Shown here piece by piece: positions 1 through 6,344 of a DNA stretch of 64,000 nucleotides. Positions within the stretch are counted from its first letter, which is position 1; every line of letters begins with the position of its first letter. The translations under genes were made by a program, and so were the position numbers. Below the pieces are notes generated by a model. That model was given only the letters and a program-made list of their open reading frames with translations, had not been told where the DNA came from and made no database searches. The DNA comes from a virus: positions 1 through 64,000 of the IMG/VR virus record IMGVR_UViG_3300032240_000979; one strand, 5' to 3'.

Positions 1-31
1 AAAATGTTCCACGACGTGCAAAATGTTCCAC
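1..31. repeat. Two direct copies of ATGTTCCAC at the window edge
   Basis: ATGTTCCAC occurs at 4-12 and 23-31, 19 bases apart, each preceded by an A-run. Four more copies lie at 2481-2540. The motif contains TGTTCCAC, which equals one half of the palindromic ParB-binding parS sequence known from many bacteria, but here the copies are direct, not palindromic. The cluster may continue left of the window. An iteron or operator role is inference. Confidence 0.6.
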
Positions 32-32
32 A

Positions 33-44
33 GCCGGGCCCGGC
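33..44. repeat. GC-rich 12-base perfect palindrome
   Basis: GCCGGGCCCGGC reads the same on both strands and stands out in very AT-rich surroundings. It directly follows the second ATGTTCCAC repeat. A similar GC-only palindrome lies at 2907-2922. The role is unknown: it may be a protein-binding site or a hairpin. Confidence 0.5.
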
Positions 45-125
45 CCGGTTGATGCAAAATCTTTGCGTTAATTTTACTATAGCATTATATACACTATACT
101 ATAGCTATATCATTATTACATATTA

Positions 126-262
126 AGTCATTCACCTTTCATTATTATGTATTATATAGTTCAGCTTTCGTTATTTAGTATTAAGGGAAAAGTGATTCAC
201 CTTTTAGTATTAAGCAGTAAGTGATTCACCTTTTGTTATTACGAGAGAAGTGGTTTACGATT
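126..262. repeat. Degenerate direct repeats of AGTGATTCACCTTTT
   Basis: AGTGATTCACCTTTT occurs exactly at 191-205 and 220-234, 29 bases apart. Diverged copies start at 126 (AGTCATTCACCTTT), about 158 (AGTTCAGCTTTCG) and 249 (AGTGGTTTACGA). Each unit is followed by an AT stretch resembling TAGTATTA. No gene covers this 320-base region ahead of the tRNAs. Spacing is too short and irregular for CRISPR; repeated operator or replication-initiator sites are possible. Confidence 0.55.
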
Positions 263-321
263 GATACTATTATTATGATAAAAAATATCATGAATACGAA
301 ATAGGCGGGTGTTGACATATG

Positions 322-396
322 TGGTGTCCTCAGAAAGAATCGAACTTTCATTGAGGCTTTAGAAGAGCCTTGTATTATCCGTTATACGATGAGGAC
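322..396 (-). tRNA. tRNA-Arg (anticodon TCT)
   Basis: On the minus strand the sequence folds as a cloverleaf: 7-bp acceptor GTCCTCA/TGAGGAC, anticodon stem AGGCT/AGCCT with loop CTTCTAA (anticodon TCT), and a T-arm with GTTCGATTC. The 3' CCA is encoded. It lies 3 bases downstream of the tRNA-Asp gene. Tuning translation of AGA codons in this AT-rich genome is a plausible role. Confidence 0.93.
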
Positions 397-399
397 AAA

Positions 400-476
400 T
401 GGCGGGATGGACGAGACTTGAACTCGCGGCCTTCTGCGTGACAGGCAGACGCTCTAACCAATTGAGCTACCACCCC
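400..476 (-). tRNA. tRNA-Asp (anticodon GTC)
   Basis: The minus strand gives a 77-base cloverleaf. The acceptor GGGGTGG pairs with CCATCCC (one G-U), the D-loop contains AATTGGTTA, the anticodon loop is CTGTCAC (anticodon GTC) and the T-loop region reads GTTCAAGTC. The discriminator is G and CCA is encoded. It sits just downstream of a small gene and just upstream of tRNA-Arg. Confidence 0.94.
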
Positions 477-482
477 AAATTA

Positions 483-653
483 TTAACTCTTTTGTTGTTT
501 AAGTTTATCTCGCTGCAATTTTCTCATCTCGTTCTGAAATTTACGATCTTTCTTCTCATCATACTTAAGAGCTTTGTCAAACTCTAATTTATACTTAGCA
601 TAAATGAATCGCAATGTATTCATTGTAGATGATGCTTCTTCTGGTAAAGCCAT
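483..653 (-). CDS. Small lysine-rich protein of unknown function
   Basis: This 56-residue protein starts MALPEEASST and ends in a strongly charged helix rich in Lys, Asp, Glu and Gln, with no Cys or membrane segment. The ATG at 653 was chosen because it follows the stop of the upstream gene by one base; longer versions would overlap that gene. It ends six bases before tRNA-Asp. It is probably co-transcribed with the two small genes upstream. No family is recognised. Confidence 0.6.
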   Translation of the reverse strand: MALPEEASSTMNTLRFIYAKYKLEFDKALKYDEKKDRKFQNEMRKLQRDKLKQQKS

Positions 654-654
654 A

Positions 655-840
655 TTAGTGAATAAGGAAATAATCTTTACTATGAGAGTTAATCTCAAAC
701 GACGAAAGATCGTTTGTTTCTACAATGTGGCGCAATTTCTCTAATATTTTCTTCTCGACTTCTTCTTTAGAAGATGCGTCAAACAGATCATAAAAATTAA
801 CAGAGAAAGCATAAGATGTTTTAGTTCTAGATTTAGACAT
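655..840 (-). CDS. Small hypothetical protein
   Basis: This 61-residue protein begins MSKSRTKTSYAF and carries a charged central helix (EEVEKKILEKL). It has no signal peptide or membrane segment. It lies 3 bases after the gene at 844-999 and one base before the gene at 483-653, so all three look like one short operon. Function is unknown. Confidence 0.6.
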   Translation of the reverse strand: MSKSRTKTSYAFSVNFYDLFDASSKEEVEKKILEKLRHIVETNDLSSFEINSHSKDYFLIH

Positions 841-843
841 AAG

Positions 844-999
844 TTAGTTGTTTAGTTCTAATAAGATTTTAGTTTTATTTTTTGGTATGCCAGCTACAAA
901 GATATGTTCATCAGTCCAGACGTTCCAGACCGTAACGGTTTGTTCTAGCTGCTCAGGAGAGAGATCTTGCAGTTTTTCGATTAGTTGTTTGTATGTCAT
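844..999 (-). CDS. Small phage protein, MTYKQLIEKL type
   Basis: The 51-residue protein starts MTYKQLIEKLQDLSPEQLEQ, a pattern I recognise from many small conserved phage proteins of unknown function: an N-terminal helix followed by a short beta-rich part. The ATG at 999 is preferred over an upstream start at 1074 because the family begins at this methionine. It is the first gene of a three-gene run toward the tRNAs. Confidence 0.65.
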   Translation of the reverse strand: MTYKQLIEKLQDLSPEQLEQTVTVWNVWTDEHIFVAGIPKNKTKILLELNN

Positions 1000-1124
1000 G
1001 TTAGTAATTAGTTTATCAAAATTATTCGCGTGATTAAAGTATGCGCGACCCACTTCCGAGTTCCTCCCAGCCAAATTTGTGGTATCGGCGGATTGAGGAA
1101 AATGTTTGAAAGAGCGATCTGATT

Positions 1125-1163
1125 TCCCGCCCCACCTAGGACTGTCAGGCGTGGGGGGCGGGA
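1125..1163. other. GC-rich stem-loop without a U-tract
   Basis: TCCCGCCCCAC (1125-1135) is complementary to GTGGGGGGCGGGA (1151-1163), allowing for bulged G residues, around a 15-base loop. No T-run follows on either strand, so it is not a typical intrinsic terminator. It lies in the 247-base gene-free stretch 1000-1246 between the RuvB-like gene and the small genes. It could be an RNA processing or stability element, or a protein site. Confidence 0.5.
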
Positions 1164-1246
1164 GTCAGAATCCACTATGACCTTAACAAATATGAGTGTG
1201 AGAATTTTTTTGCACTCGTCAATAGTTTTTCTGCTTTTTTTTCTTT

Positions 1247-2185
1247 TTATTTTTTCTCAATAACAGCAGATAAAGCCTTGACACCTTCAGCAGTAATCTT
1301 TCGCGCACCTTCGATTTTCATGTAGCCACGCTGGAGCAGGAACAGTTCAACGTCGCGTTGGAGAGCAGAGCGAGAGATGCCAGTGACCGCACTCAGCATA
1401 GACAGCGAGCAGTCGCCGCGCTCGCGCAAAGTTGTCAACACTTGAATCTCAGAGTTGGATAGACCAGTTGAGTTGATGCCGATCTTGTCGCAGAGAGCTG
1501 TCCAGTCAGAGGTGTCAAATGTTTTTTTATTTTTCATTTGGCAATACATCTCGACTTGCTTTGCGCGTTGGATAGCAGAGCGAGCGTTGCCGCGAACAGT
1601 CTTCGCTACGAGTTCAAGCACATTTTCTTTGAAATCAATTTCGGGAAATGCGCGCTTGATAATTTCCGCAGTCTCGGCTAACGAGTACGCTTGGAAATCA
1701 ATCGAGAGCAAACGATCTTTCAGCGGAGTGAACAAACGATCTTGTTCAGTCGTTGCCAGCATAAAAGATTGCTGCTTAAAATTGAACTCGTACAGTCCAT
1801 CTTTCCAGCTCACTTGCTTGCGCTCAGTCTTTTCCGTATTGAACGCTGAAAGCAATACAGTCATTAAATCTTTGGGCAGAGCATGACACTCATCCAATAG
1901 AACAGTAACTTCGTTGTTTTGAATTACAGGAGCGAACACTTGTTCAAAGAACACTTGAGCGTTCTTGATCGTGCCGCAGTTGATCTCAAGGAATGGGCGA
2001 GCACATCCATCTTTACCTACGATAGAACGCGCCGCTTCTTTGGCGAACTCGGTCTTGCCCATTCCCTTTGCGCCAGTGAGCAAAAGAAAAGGAAAACGTT
2101 GTGATTGATTTTGGGCGTCAAGATAAAAGTCGAACTTCTTCTTAACGTCAGTTTGGCCGATTAGGTTGGTAAAACGAGTTTTCAT
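1247..2185 (-). CDS. RuvB-like AAA+ ATPase (Holliday junction branch migration helicase family)
   Basis: The 312-residue protein has Walker A GAKGMGKT (about residues 38-46), Walker B LLDECH (about 96-101), a sensor-1-like ATTE and a probable arginine finger in TPLKDR. The C-terminal winged helix (about 240-310) contains QRGYMKIEGARKITAEG, matching the RuvB C-terminal domain that grips DNA. RuvB normally works as a hexamer with RuvA to move Holliday junctions; no RuvA or RuvC is seen here, so it may pair with host RuvA or act otherwise. The 75-residue basic protein immediately upstream is probably co-expressed. Codon use looks more GC-rich than in the neighbours. Confidence 0.85.
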   Translation of the reverse strand: MKTRFTNLIGQTDVKKKFDFYLDAQNQSQRFPFLLLTGAKGMGKTEFAKEAARSIVGKDGCARPFLEINCGTIKNAQVFFEQVFAPVIQNNEVTVLLDECHALPKDLMTVLLSAFNTEKTERKQVSWKDGLYEFNFKQQSFMLATTEQDRLFTPLKDRLLSIDFQAYSLAETAEIIKRAFPEIDFKENVLELVAKTVRGNARSAIQRAKQVEMYCQMKNKKTFDTSDWTALCDKIGINSTGLSNSEIQVLTTLRERGDCSLSMLSAVTGISRSALQRDVELFLLQRGYMKIEGARKITAEGVKALSAVIEKK

Positions 2186-2186
2186 G

Positions 2187-2414
2187 TTAGTTTAGTTTAG
2201 TAAGTTTATATTCAATAACTGGAGCAATTTCTTCTTTAACTTCACTGACAATGGGCGCGATCAAATTTACTGTCAAGCCCATTTTTTCTAGCCATACGCG
2301 AGACACAGGAACAGGAATTTCCCCGAAACGTTTTAGGTCGGAGATCGACACGTTAACAAAAGAGGTGCCGCCAGCGGGACGACCTCTGCCTTTTTTTAGT
2401 GATGTAGTAACCAT
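2187..2414 (-). CDS. Small AT-hook-like protein upstream of the RuvB-like ATPase
   Basis: This 75-residue protein has a basic N-terminus with KKGRGRPAGGTS, close to the AT-hook core (GRP flanked by basic residues), followed by a mostly hydrophobic and acidic part. It ends one base before the RuvB-like ATG, implying translation as a pair. DNA binding is inferred only from the AT-hook-like motif. A -10-like sequence lies 8 bases upstream of the ATG, and a tiny 12-codon ORF (2396-2434) overlaps its start. Confidence 0.65.
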   Translation of the reverse strand: MVTTSLKKGRGRPAGGTSFVNVSISDLKRFGEIPVPVSRVWLEKMGLTVNLIAPIVSEVKEEIAPVIEYKLTKLN

Positions 2415-2422
2415 AGACCAGA

Positions 2423-2451
2423 ATTAAAAATCATTTTTAATCCTCCGTCAA
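2423..2451 (-). promoter_or_regulatory. Candidate sigma70 promoter for the AT-hook/RuvB pair
   Basis: On the minus strand TTGACG (2446-2451) and TTTAAT (2423-2428) are separated by 17 bases. The predicted transcript would start only a base or two before the ATG at 2414, so it would be nearly leaderless. The -35 overlaps a GGAGG that could instead be the ribosome site of a tiny upstream ORF. Confidence 0.45.
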
Positions 2452-2480
2452 CACTTTTTTTAAAAAAAATTAAAAATAAA

Positions 2481-2540
2481 ATGTTCCACGATGCTAAGAA
2501 TGTTCCACAAAAAATGTTCCACAACGTCAAAATGTTCCAC
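2481..2540. repeat. Four direct copies of ATGTTCCAC
   Basis: Copies start at 2481, 2500, 2514 and 2532 (spacings 19, 14 and 18), with A-rich flanks, between the AT-hook gene and the spanin candidate. They match the two copies at the left window edge. The regular spacing on one strand looks like iterons or tandem operators. Confidence 0.65.
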
Positions 2541-2555
2541 ACTAACTTAACTACT

Positions 2556-3092
2556 TTACTCGGTTTTCTTTTCTTTGGCTGAGATGATCTTGTTCTTATA
2601 AGCCATCCATCCAATACCCAAAACAAAACATAATATTACTAATACGGTAACTACGTACTTGCCAATTAACGAACTTTCTTGTGGTTTAATTGCGATAGTT
2701 TCTATTGCAGGTACTTTGCCCATAGGTACTATATCTACTTGGTCATTATTTACAACATTACCATTCGTGTTATTAACAGAAATATCATTCGTGTTTGGAA
2801 CCTTTTTATATGAATTTAAAATAGCTTCTTTGACCTTTTCTTCTACTAGCTTATTAACATCACTTTCTTTTACCATGATATATTTTTCGGCATTGAAGTT
2901 GACGATAGCCGGGCGCCCGGCTGAAGGTGTCGCTTCTACTGGCGGCTTATTTACAACAGGATTGTTCGTGTTTGGTTTAACAAAGATTGGTGCATTTTTA
3001 TTACTAATAGTACCATCAGGCATCTTCATAAAGGAACTGCAACCTGTTAACAATAAAGATAATAGAGCTATATTTAGACTTTTTTGATTCAT
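2556..3092 (-). CDS. Candidate unimolecular spanin (lipoprotein with C-terminal membrane segment)
   Basis: The 178-residue protein opens with a lipoprotein signal (hydrophobic ALLSLLLTG then Cys; Ser at +2 suggests the outer membrane) and ends with a transmembrane segment (VVTVLVILCFVLGIGWMAY, about 145-163) and a basic tail. An outer-membrane lipid anchor joined to an inner-membrane helix through a periplasmic linker is the layout of u-spanins such as T1 gp11, which fuse the two membranes at lysis. The linker is Asn/Pro-rich with a helical middle. A GC-only 16-base palindrome lies inside the gene (2907-2922). The call rests on topology, not on sequence similarity. Confidence 0.65.
   Translation of the reverse strand: MNQKSLNIALLSLLLTGCSSFMKMPDGTISNKNAPIFVKPNTNNPVVNKPPVEATPSAGRPAIVNFNAEKYIMVKESDVNKLVEEKVKEAILNSYKKVPNTNDISVNNTNGNVVNNDQVDIVPMGKVPAIETIAIKPQESSLIGKYVVTVLVILCFVLGIGWMAYKNKIISAKEKKTE
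2907..2922. repeat. 16-base GC palindrome inside the spanin candidate
   Basis: AGCCGGGCGCCCGGCT is a perfect palindrome, entirely G/C apart from its ends, in an AT-rich gene. It encodes the SAGRPA region of the linker. It resembles the palindrome at 33-44. Confidence 0.5.
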
Positions 3093-3113
3093 GTTTAGGT
3101 TCCTATATTTAGC

Positions 3114-3530
3114 TTACTTCAGTTCACCTTTGGACTTTAGCATTTTAGCATTAGCCAAATGTAATTCTTTTACTTTCTCTTTGTTTTCTCCTTGATATGG
3201 AACAGCATAGTAATTAGAGATCATCCATTCATTTACTTCTATACCAGAAGGTGTCTTTAACTTAGCTAAGATGCGCCCAAATTTTTCATTAGGATCTAAT
3301 TTAGTCTCTATATATACATACTCATCTTTAGATAATACTTCTTTTAGTTTCTCTTTAGATAAGATGCCTCTTACTTTCTCTTCTTTATCTGATGTGCGGC
3401 TCTCTGGAGTATCAATACCATCTAATCGGATGCGCTGTGCGCGCAACCAAACGCCGAAACCAAGGTCGAAATCGACCTCAATAGTGTCTCCGTCAATGAC
3501 TGAAATGATTTTTGCTTTATATTGATACAT
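3114..3530 (-). CDS. Thermonuclease-like (SNase) nuclease
   Basis: The 138-residue protein begins MYQYKAKIISVIDGDTIEVDF, the staphylococcal nuclease fold entry strand with the calcium-ligand Asp. It continues with RIRLDGIDTPES (catalytic Arg/Asp region), then VYIETK and EKFGRILAKL (the second catalytic Arg). SNase enzymes cut DNA and RNA with calcium. No clear signal peptide is seen, so it may act in the cytoplasm, for instance on host nucleic acid, or after lysis. It lies just upstream of the spanin candidate. Confidence 0.85.
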   Translation of the reverse strand: MYQYKAKIISVIDGDTIEVDFDLGFGVWLRAQRIRLDGIDTPESRTSDKEEKVRGILSKEKLKEVLSKDEYVYIETKLDPNEKFGRILAKLKTPSGIEVNEWMISNYYAVPYQGENKEKVKELHLANAKMLKSKGELK

Positions 3531-3594
3531 ATTAAATAGTTACGTTATTTTAGGTAGTTCTTGAAGTGTTGTCCGGGTACAGCTAAAACACAAT

Positions 3595-3834
3595 TTATAT
3601 ATCTATTGTATTCTTCTTTATTACTTTTGTCAATAGTCTTTTTAACTTAGCTTTGTCAATACTAATCTTAGCTGTTTTAAAAAGCTCTTTGCTTGTGTCG
3701 TATAACATACTACATAATTTTGATATTGTTGTATATGTTCCTATGAACGCGCTCGCGCACAGCGCGATTGGTAACACTATAACTAACAACACTATAACTA
3801 GTGATGTGTATGTAAATATATATCGAAATATCAT
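3595..3834 (-). CDS. Small membrane protein of unknown function
   Basis: The 79-residue protein has a long hydrophobic N-terminal half (SLVIVLLVIVLPIALCASAFIG, about 11-32) followed by a basic Lys-rich tail. This leaves one long or two short membrane passes with a cytoplasmic basic end, compatible with a small holin, but nothing proves it. Neighbouring spanin-like and nuclease genes make a lysis or cell-envelope role worth considering. Confidence 0.5.
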   Translation of the reverse strand: MIFRYIFTYTSLVIVLLVIVLPIALCASAFIGTYTTISKLCSMLYDTSKELFKTAKISIDKAKLKRLLTKVIKKNTIDI

Positions 3835-4051
3835 AAATAAAGTATATAGATTATATAGAGAGAGATACTATTATGCAAAGAAAATTTTGTTGAATTTAAA
3901 TTAATTAAAAATGGGAATCGAGGTTGGTGCATTTTAAACAACAACTCATCTTACATATCCATTACTTATCTATTCTTTCTCTATATTCTTCTTATATATC
4001 TTATCTATGTATTTTGATGTATCTTACCCTAAGAAAAAGGGTATGAGAACG

Positions 4052-4408
4052 TTATTCTTTATCTACTAAATCACTGAGGTAATCGTTGCGGGACTTTTTG
4101 ACGCTTTTGGACGTTAAAACCTTGGTATTTTGGGGCTTTCTTTTTGTCTTAAAGGTTTTGGGCTTTTTCACTCCTAAAACTACTGCATTTTCCTTCAATT
4201 TCTTACTTACTTTTTGGGCTTCTTTTTCATCAATAGGTGTAGGATCATATTTATCATCATTTTTGACCAAAAAACGGTCAGTTTCTTCGATCTTTTTTGA
4301 GTAATAAAACTCAGCTAACAATACCAGTATAACAGGTATAGAAATCAACGCTAAAAACATCAATTCTGATGTGGTTGGGGAGGCGTTAATGAGTAAAAGT
4401 TCGTCCAT
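4052..4408 (-). CDS. Membrane-anchored basic protein
   Basis: The 118-residue protein has one N-terminal transmembrane segment (about 16-34, LMFLALISIPVILVLLAEF) followed by a soluble, strongly basic Lys-rich tail with repeated TK/KP patterns. The short polar N-terminus before the helix and the basic tail suggest that the tail is cytoplasmic. No family is recognised. The 217 bases between this gene and the next downstream gene are AT-rich, with nothing clear. Confidence 0.55.
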   Translation of the reverse strand: MDELLLINASPTTSELMFLALISIPVILVLLAEFYYSKKIEETDRFLVKNDDKYDPTPIDEKEAQKVSKKLKENAVVLGVKKPKTFKTKRKPQNTKVLTSKSVKKSRNDYLSDLVDKE

Positions 4409-4474
4409 AAAAAATGATAAGGTTAATAATTTGGAGCTTTTAGTTATATAAGGTTCTCTGTTGTTTAATTACAC

Positions 4475-4515
4475 AAAGAAAAACCCCCAAATTAGCTTTG
4501 TGGCACCTTTGGGGG
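4475..4515 (-). terminator. Intrinsic terminator for the minus strand
   Basis: CCCCCAAA (4484-4491) and TTTGGGGG (4508-4515) form a perfect 8-bp stem with a 16-base loop. On the minus strand it is followed by TTTTTCTTT. It sits 29 bases downstream of the small gene 4545-4739. Confidence 0.85.
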
Positions 4516-4544
4516 CATAGGATATTGAGTTAAACGCTTGTAAA

Positions 4545-4739
4545 TTACTTAACAAGGCCCGCCAAACCACCTTGAGACGCCGCCAGCTTGTCTTTAACGA
4601 CCTCTAAGATCATTTGGAGGCTCGCTTCCATGACCTTGTGTTCCTTTGGCGTTAAACGAGCTTGCTCATAAAGAGCAGCGACATTATTGAAAGCAACATC
4701 CAATGTGAGTTGCGGTTGATTTTGTGTTTGATTTTCCAT
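4545..4739 (-). CDS. Small helical protein with its own terminator
   Basis: This 64-residue protein begins MENQTQNQPQLTLDVAFNNV and is predicted to be mostly helical (AALYEQARLTPKEHKVMEASLQMILEV in two helices), with a Gly-rich tail. A strong intrinsic terminator follows at once, suggesting an abundant short transcript. Similar short helical proteins occur in many phages without known function. Confidence 0.6.
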   Translation of the reverse strand: MENQTQNQPQLTLDVAFNNVAALYEQARLTPKEHKVMEASLQMILEVVKDKLAASQGGLAGLVK

Positions 4740-4762
4740 AGAAGTATATATACTAGTTTATA

Positions 4763-5347
4763 TTAAAGTTTGCCACGCATTTTGTCTATACATTTTTTGA
4801 TAAAAGTCTTATCTCTTTGCATAGAGCGAAAGAAGAAGTAAGGAAACCAAATGATCTTTGGTATCTTTAACACCTTCAAGTTCTTACAGTTAATTACCTT
4901 GGGCATTTCGCCATCCCAAATGCGAACTACAACAGTTGAATTGTCTTCAATAGAAACGTTATCAACTGTGCCATTTCTTGTGGGTTTTGTCCAAGGAGTC
5001 CAATAGTTGTCGTATTGGCCGATCTCGACTGTGTATTCCTTACCTTTGCGAGTGAATAAAATATCTTTTAAATTCCATCCATCAATGCTACCTTTTAGGG
5101 TAACGCCGTTGTTTAGTGGGTTTAAAGTCATGTTAGTGAACGAGTAATTAGAACCGCGAACAGCGTCAATGCAATCTTCTTTGCCGCCATTTACTGTTAC
5201 TCCTATTACTTGAACGTTCTCGCACTGCGAGAATTTCATTACATCATCCCATTCAGAAGGATTAAGTGGATTTTCCCATGCGTCAATTACAACGTCTTTT
5301 AATTGAACGTGTGATTTATAGTTTGTGTCTTTTTTTCCAGAACTCAT
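4763..5347 (-). CDS. Beta-helix-like protein of unknown function
   Basis: The 194-residue protein shows repeated short strands with Asn- and Val-rich turns (VQLKDVVIDAW, VQVIGVTVNGG, YSFTNMTLNP, VTLKGSIDGW), the look of a right-handed parallel beta-helix. The last 40 residues are basic with an aromatic stretch (IIWFPYFFF). Beta-helix domains in phages often bind or cut polysaccharide, but no catalytic signature is visible. It stands among small early-type genes, not tail genes. Confidence 0.55.
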   Translation of the reverse strand: MSSGKKDTNYKSHVQLKDVVIDAWENPLNPSEWDDVMKFSQCENVQVIGVTVNGGKEDCIDAVRGSNYSFTNMTLNPLNNGVTLKGSIDGWNLKDILFTRKGKEYTVEIGQYDNYWTPWTKPTRNGTVDNVSIEDNSTVVVRIWDGEMPKVINCKNLKVLKIPKIIWFPYFFFRSMQRDKTFIKKCIDKMRGKL

Positions 5348-5363
5348 AGACTCTAATTTACAC

Positions 5364-5609
5364 TTAGAATGTTTCAGGGCTATTTAACATAGCATCAATT
5401 TCATTTAATCTAGCTTGTAATGTATCTGCGCGATCTCTTTCTAGTTTTATCATGTGGTTAGCTGTTAATAAATCTAAATTTAGATTATGTAAGCGAGCTT
5501 TCATTTCAGTGAGTTCCGTTTCCAACTCTCTCGCAAGGTCGGCTCTTACAATCCATTCGCCTTCCCATTCTTCCCATTCTTCTTGTGTTGTGCGCGGTGC
5601 TGGGTTCAT
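5364..5609 (-). CDS. Coiled-coil protein
   Basis: The 81-residue protein is rich in Glu, Leu and Arg. From about residue 22 to 76 it forms a continuous heptad-like helix (LARELETELTEMKARLHNLN and onward). It has a Trp/Glu-rich N-terminus (EEWEEWEGEW). Self-assembly as a coiled coil is likely; function is unknown. Confidence 0.55.
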   Translation of the reverse strand: MNPAPRTTQEEWEEWEGEWIVRADLARELETELTEMKARLHNLNLDLLTANHMIKLERDRADTLQARLNEIDAMLNSPETF

Positions 5610-5613
5610 TTGT

Positions 5614-5811
5614 TTAAAATGTTAATTTTTTAGCTTCTTTAATGATTTGATTCATTCTTTGACCATCTAATGCGCGGCAAGAACCAATATAATTTGGACG
5701 AAATTTGCCGCCACAGTCGCTTTCTTCTGTGATCTCAAGCAAATCAATAAACTCTTTCCATAAGTCGTTTAACTTCTCTTCTTTAGTATTAGACTGGAGT
5801 GTTTGTTTCAT
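5614..5811 (-). CDS. Small hypothetical protein
   Basis: This 65-residue protein has helical ends around a central Cys/Gly segment (SDCGGKFRPNYIGSCRALDG). It ends 4 bases before the coiled-coil gene and is likely translated with it. Two cysteines are present, too few to claim metal binding. No family is recognised. Confidence 0.5.
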   Translation of the reverse strand: MKQTLQSNTKEEKLNDLWKEFIDLLEITEESDCGGKFRPNYIGSCRALDGQRMNQIIKEAKKLTF

Positions 5812-5887
5812 ATTATTTAATTTTTTTATTTAATTCAAATGTTGTTTTTAATGATATTAGTTTGTAAAGACGTTATTTTTGATTTTA

Positions 5888-6217
5888 TTAGTTTGTAAAG
5901 ACATTGCCAATAAATTTCTTATCTTTGAAATACTTTGCGGCGATCTTGTTGAACTGAAGGTATGAATCAAGCATAGAGATTGGAAGCGCAGCACTAGATA
6001 ACGCGATAGCGCGATCATAAGCAATCTTTTTAGCTAAGTTTTTATCAAAAATGTCACCGATATTAATGTTGCATAAAGACCAACCAATACTGTAATAACC
6101 TTCAAGAGATTTTGTTTCAGTAGCGGCGAACACGCCAACTCTCTGACCTTTTCGGTTATAGTGGTAAATATGTAGTCCTTTTGGGAACTGCATAGTTTCT
6201 TTTTCTTTGTTATTCAT
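5888..6217 (-). CDS. Hypothetical protein
   Basis: The 109-residue protein begins with a charged stretch and then MQFPKGLHIYHYNRKGQRVGVFAA, a beta-hairpin-like start, followed by helices. An internal ATG before QFPKG gives an alternative start. It lies just downstream of tRNA-Leu. No family is recognised. Confidence 0.55.
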   Translation of the reverse strand: MNNKEKETMQFPKGLHIYHYNRKGQRVGVFAATETKSLEGYYSIGWSLCNINIGDIFDKNLAKKIAYDRAIALSSAALPISMLDSYLQFNKIAAKYFKDKKFIGNVFTN

Positions 6218-6231
6218 GTGTTATAGTAAAT

Positions 6232-6317
6232 TGGTAGCCGAGATCGGAGTCGAACCAATACGCTCTTTCGAGCAACAGATTTTAAGTCTGGTGTGTCTGC
6301 CATTCCACCACTCGGCC
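6232..6317 (-). tRNA. tRNA-Leu (anticodon TAA)
   Basis: An 86-base minus-strand cloverleaf with a long variable arm (TGCTCGAAAGAGCG), typical of Leu tRNAs. The acceptor GGCCGAG pairs with CTCGGCT, the anticodon loop is CTTAAAA (anticodon TAA), and the T-loop region is GTTCGACTC. CCA is encoded. It would read UUA, common in AT-rich genes. Confidence 0.93.
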
Positions 6318-6344
6318 AAATAAATTTGTTTTTGTCAATACTTT

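Noticed and set aside
126-262. Possible CRISPR array
   Set aside because: Repeats are short, diverged and irregularly spaced, with AT-only gaps and no cas genes in the window.
399-587. 62-residue plus-strand frame
   Set aside because: It covers the tRNA-Asp gene and the antisense of a small gene; the composition is Leu/Phe-rich shadow sequence.
2396-2626. 76-residue minus-strand frame with repeated WNI triplets
   Set aside because: The repeats are simply translation of the ATGTTCCAC DNA repeats, and the frame overlaps the spanin gene end.
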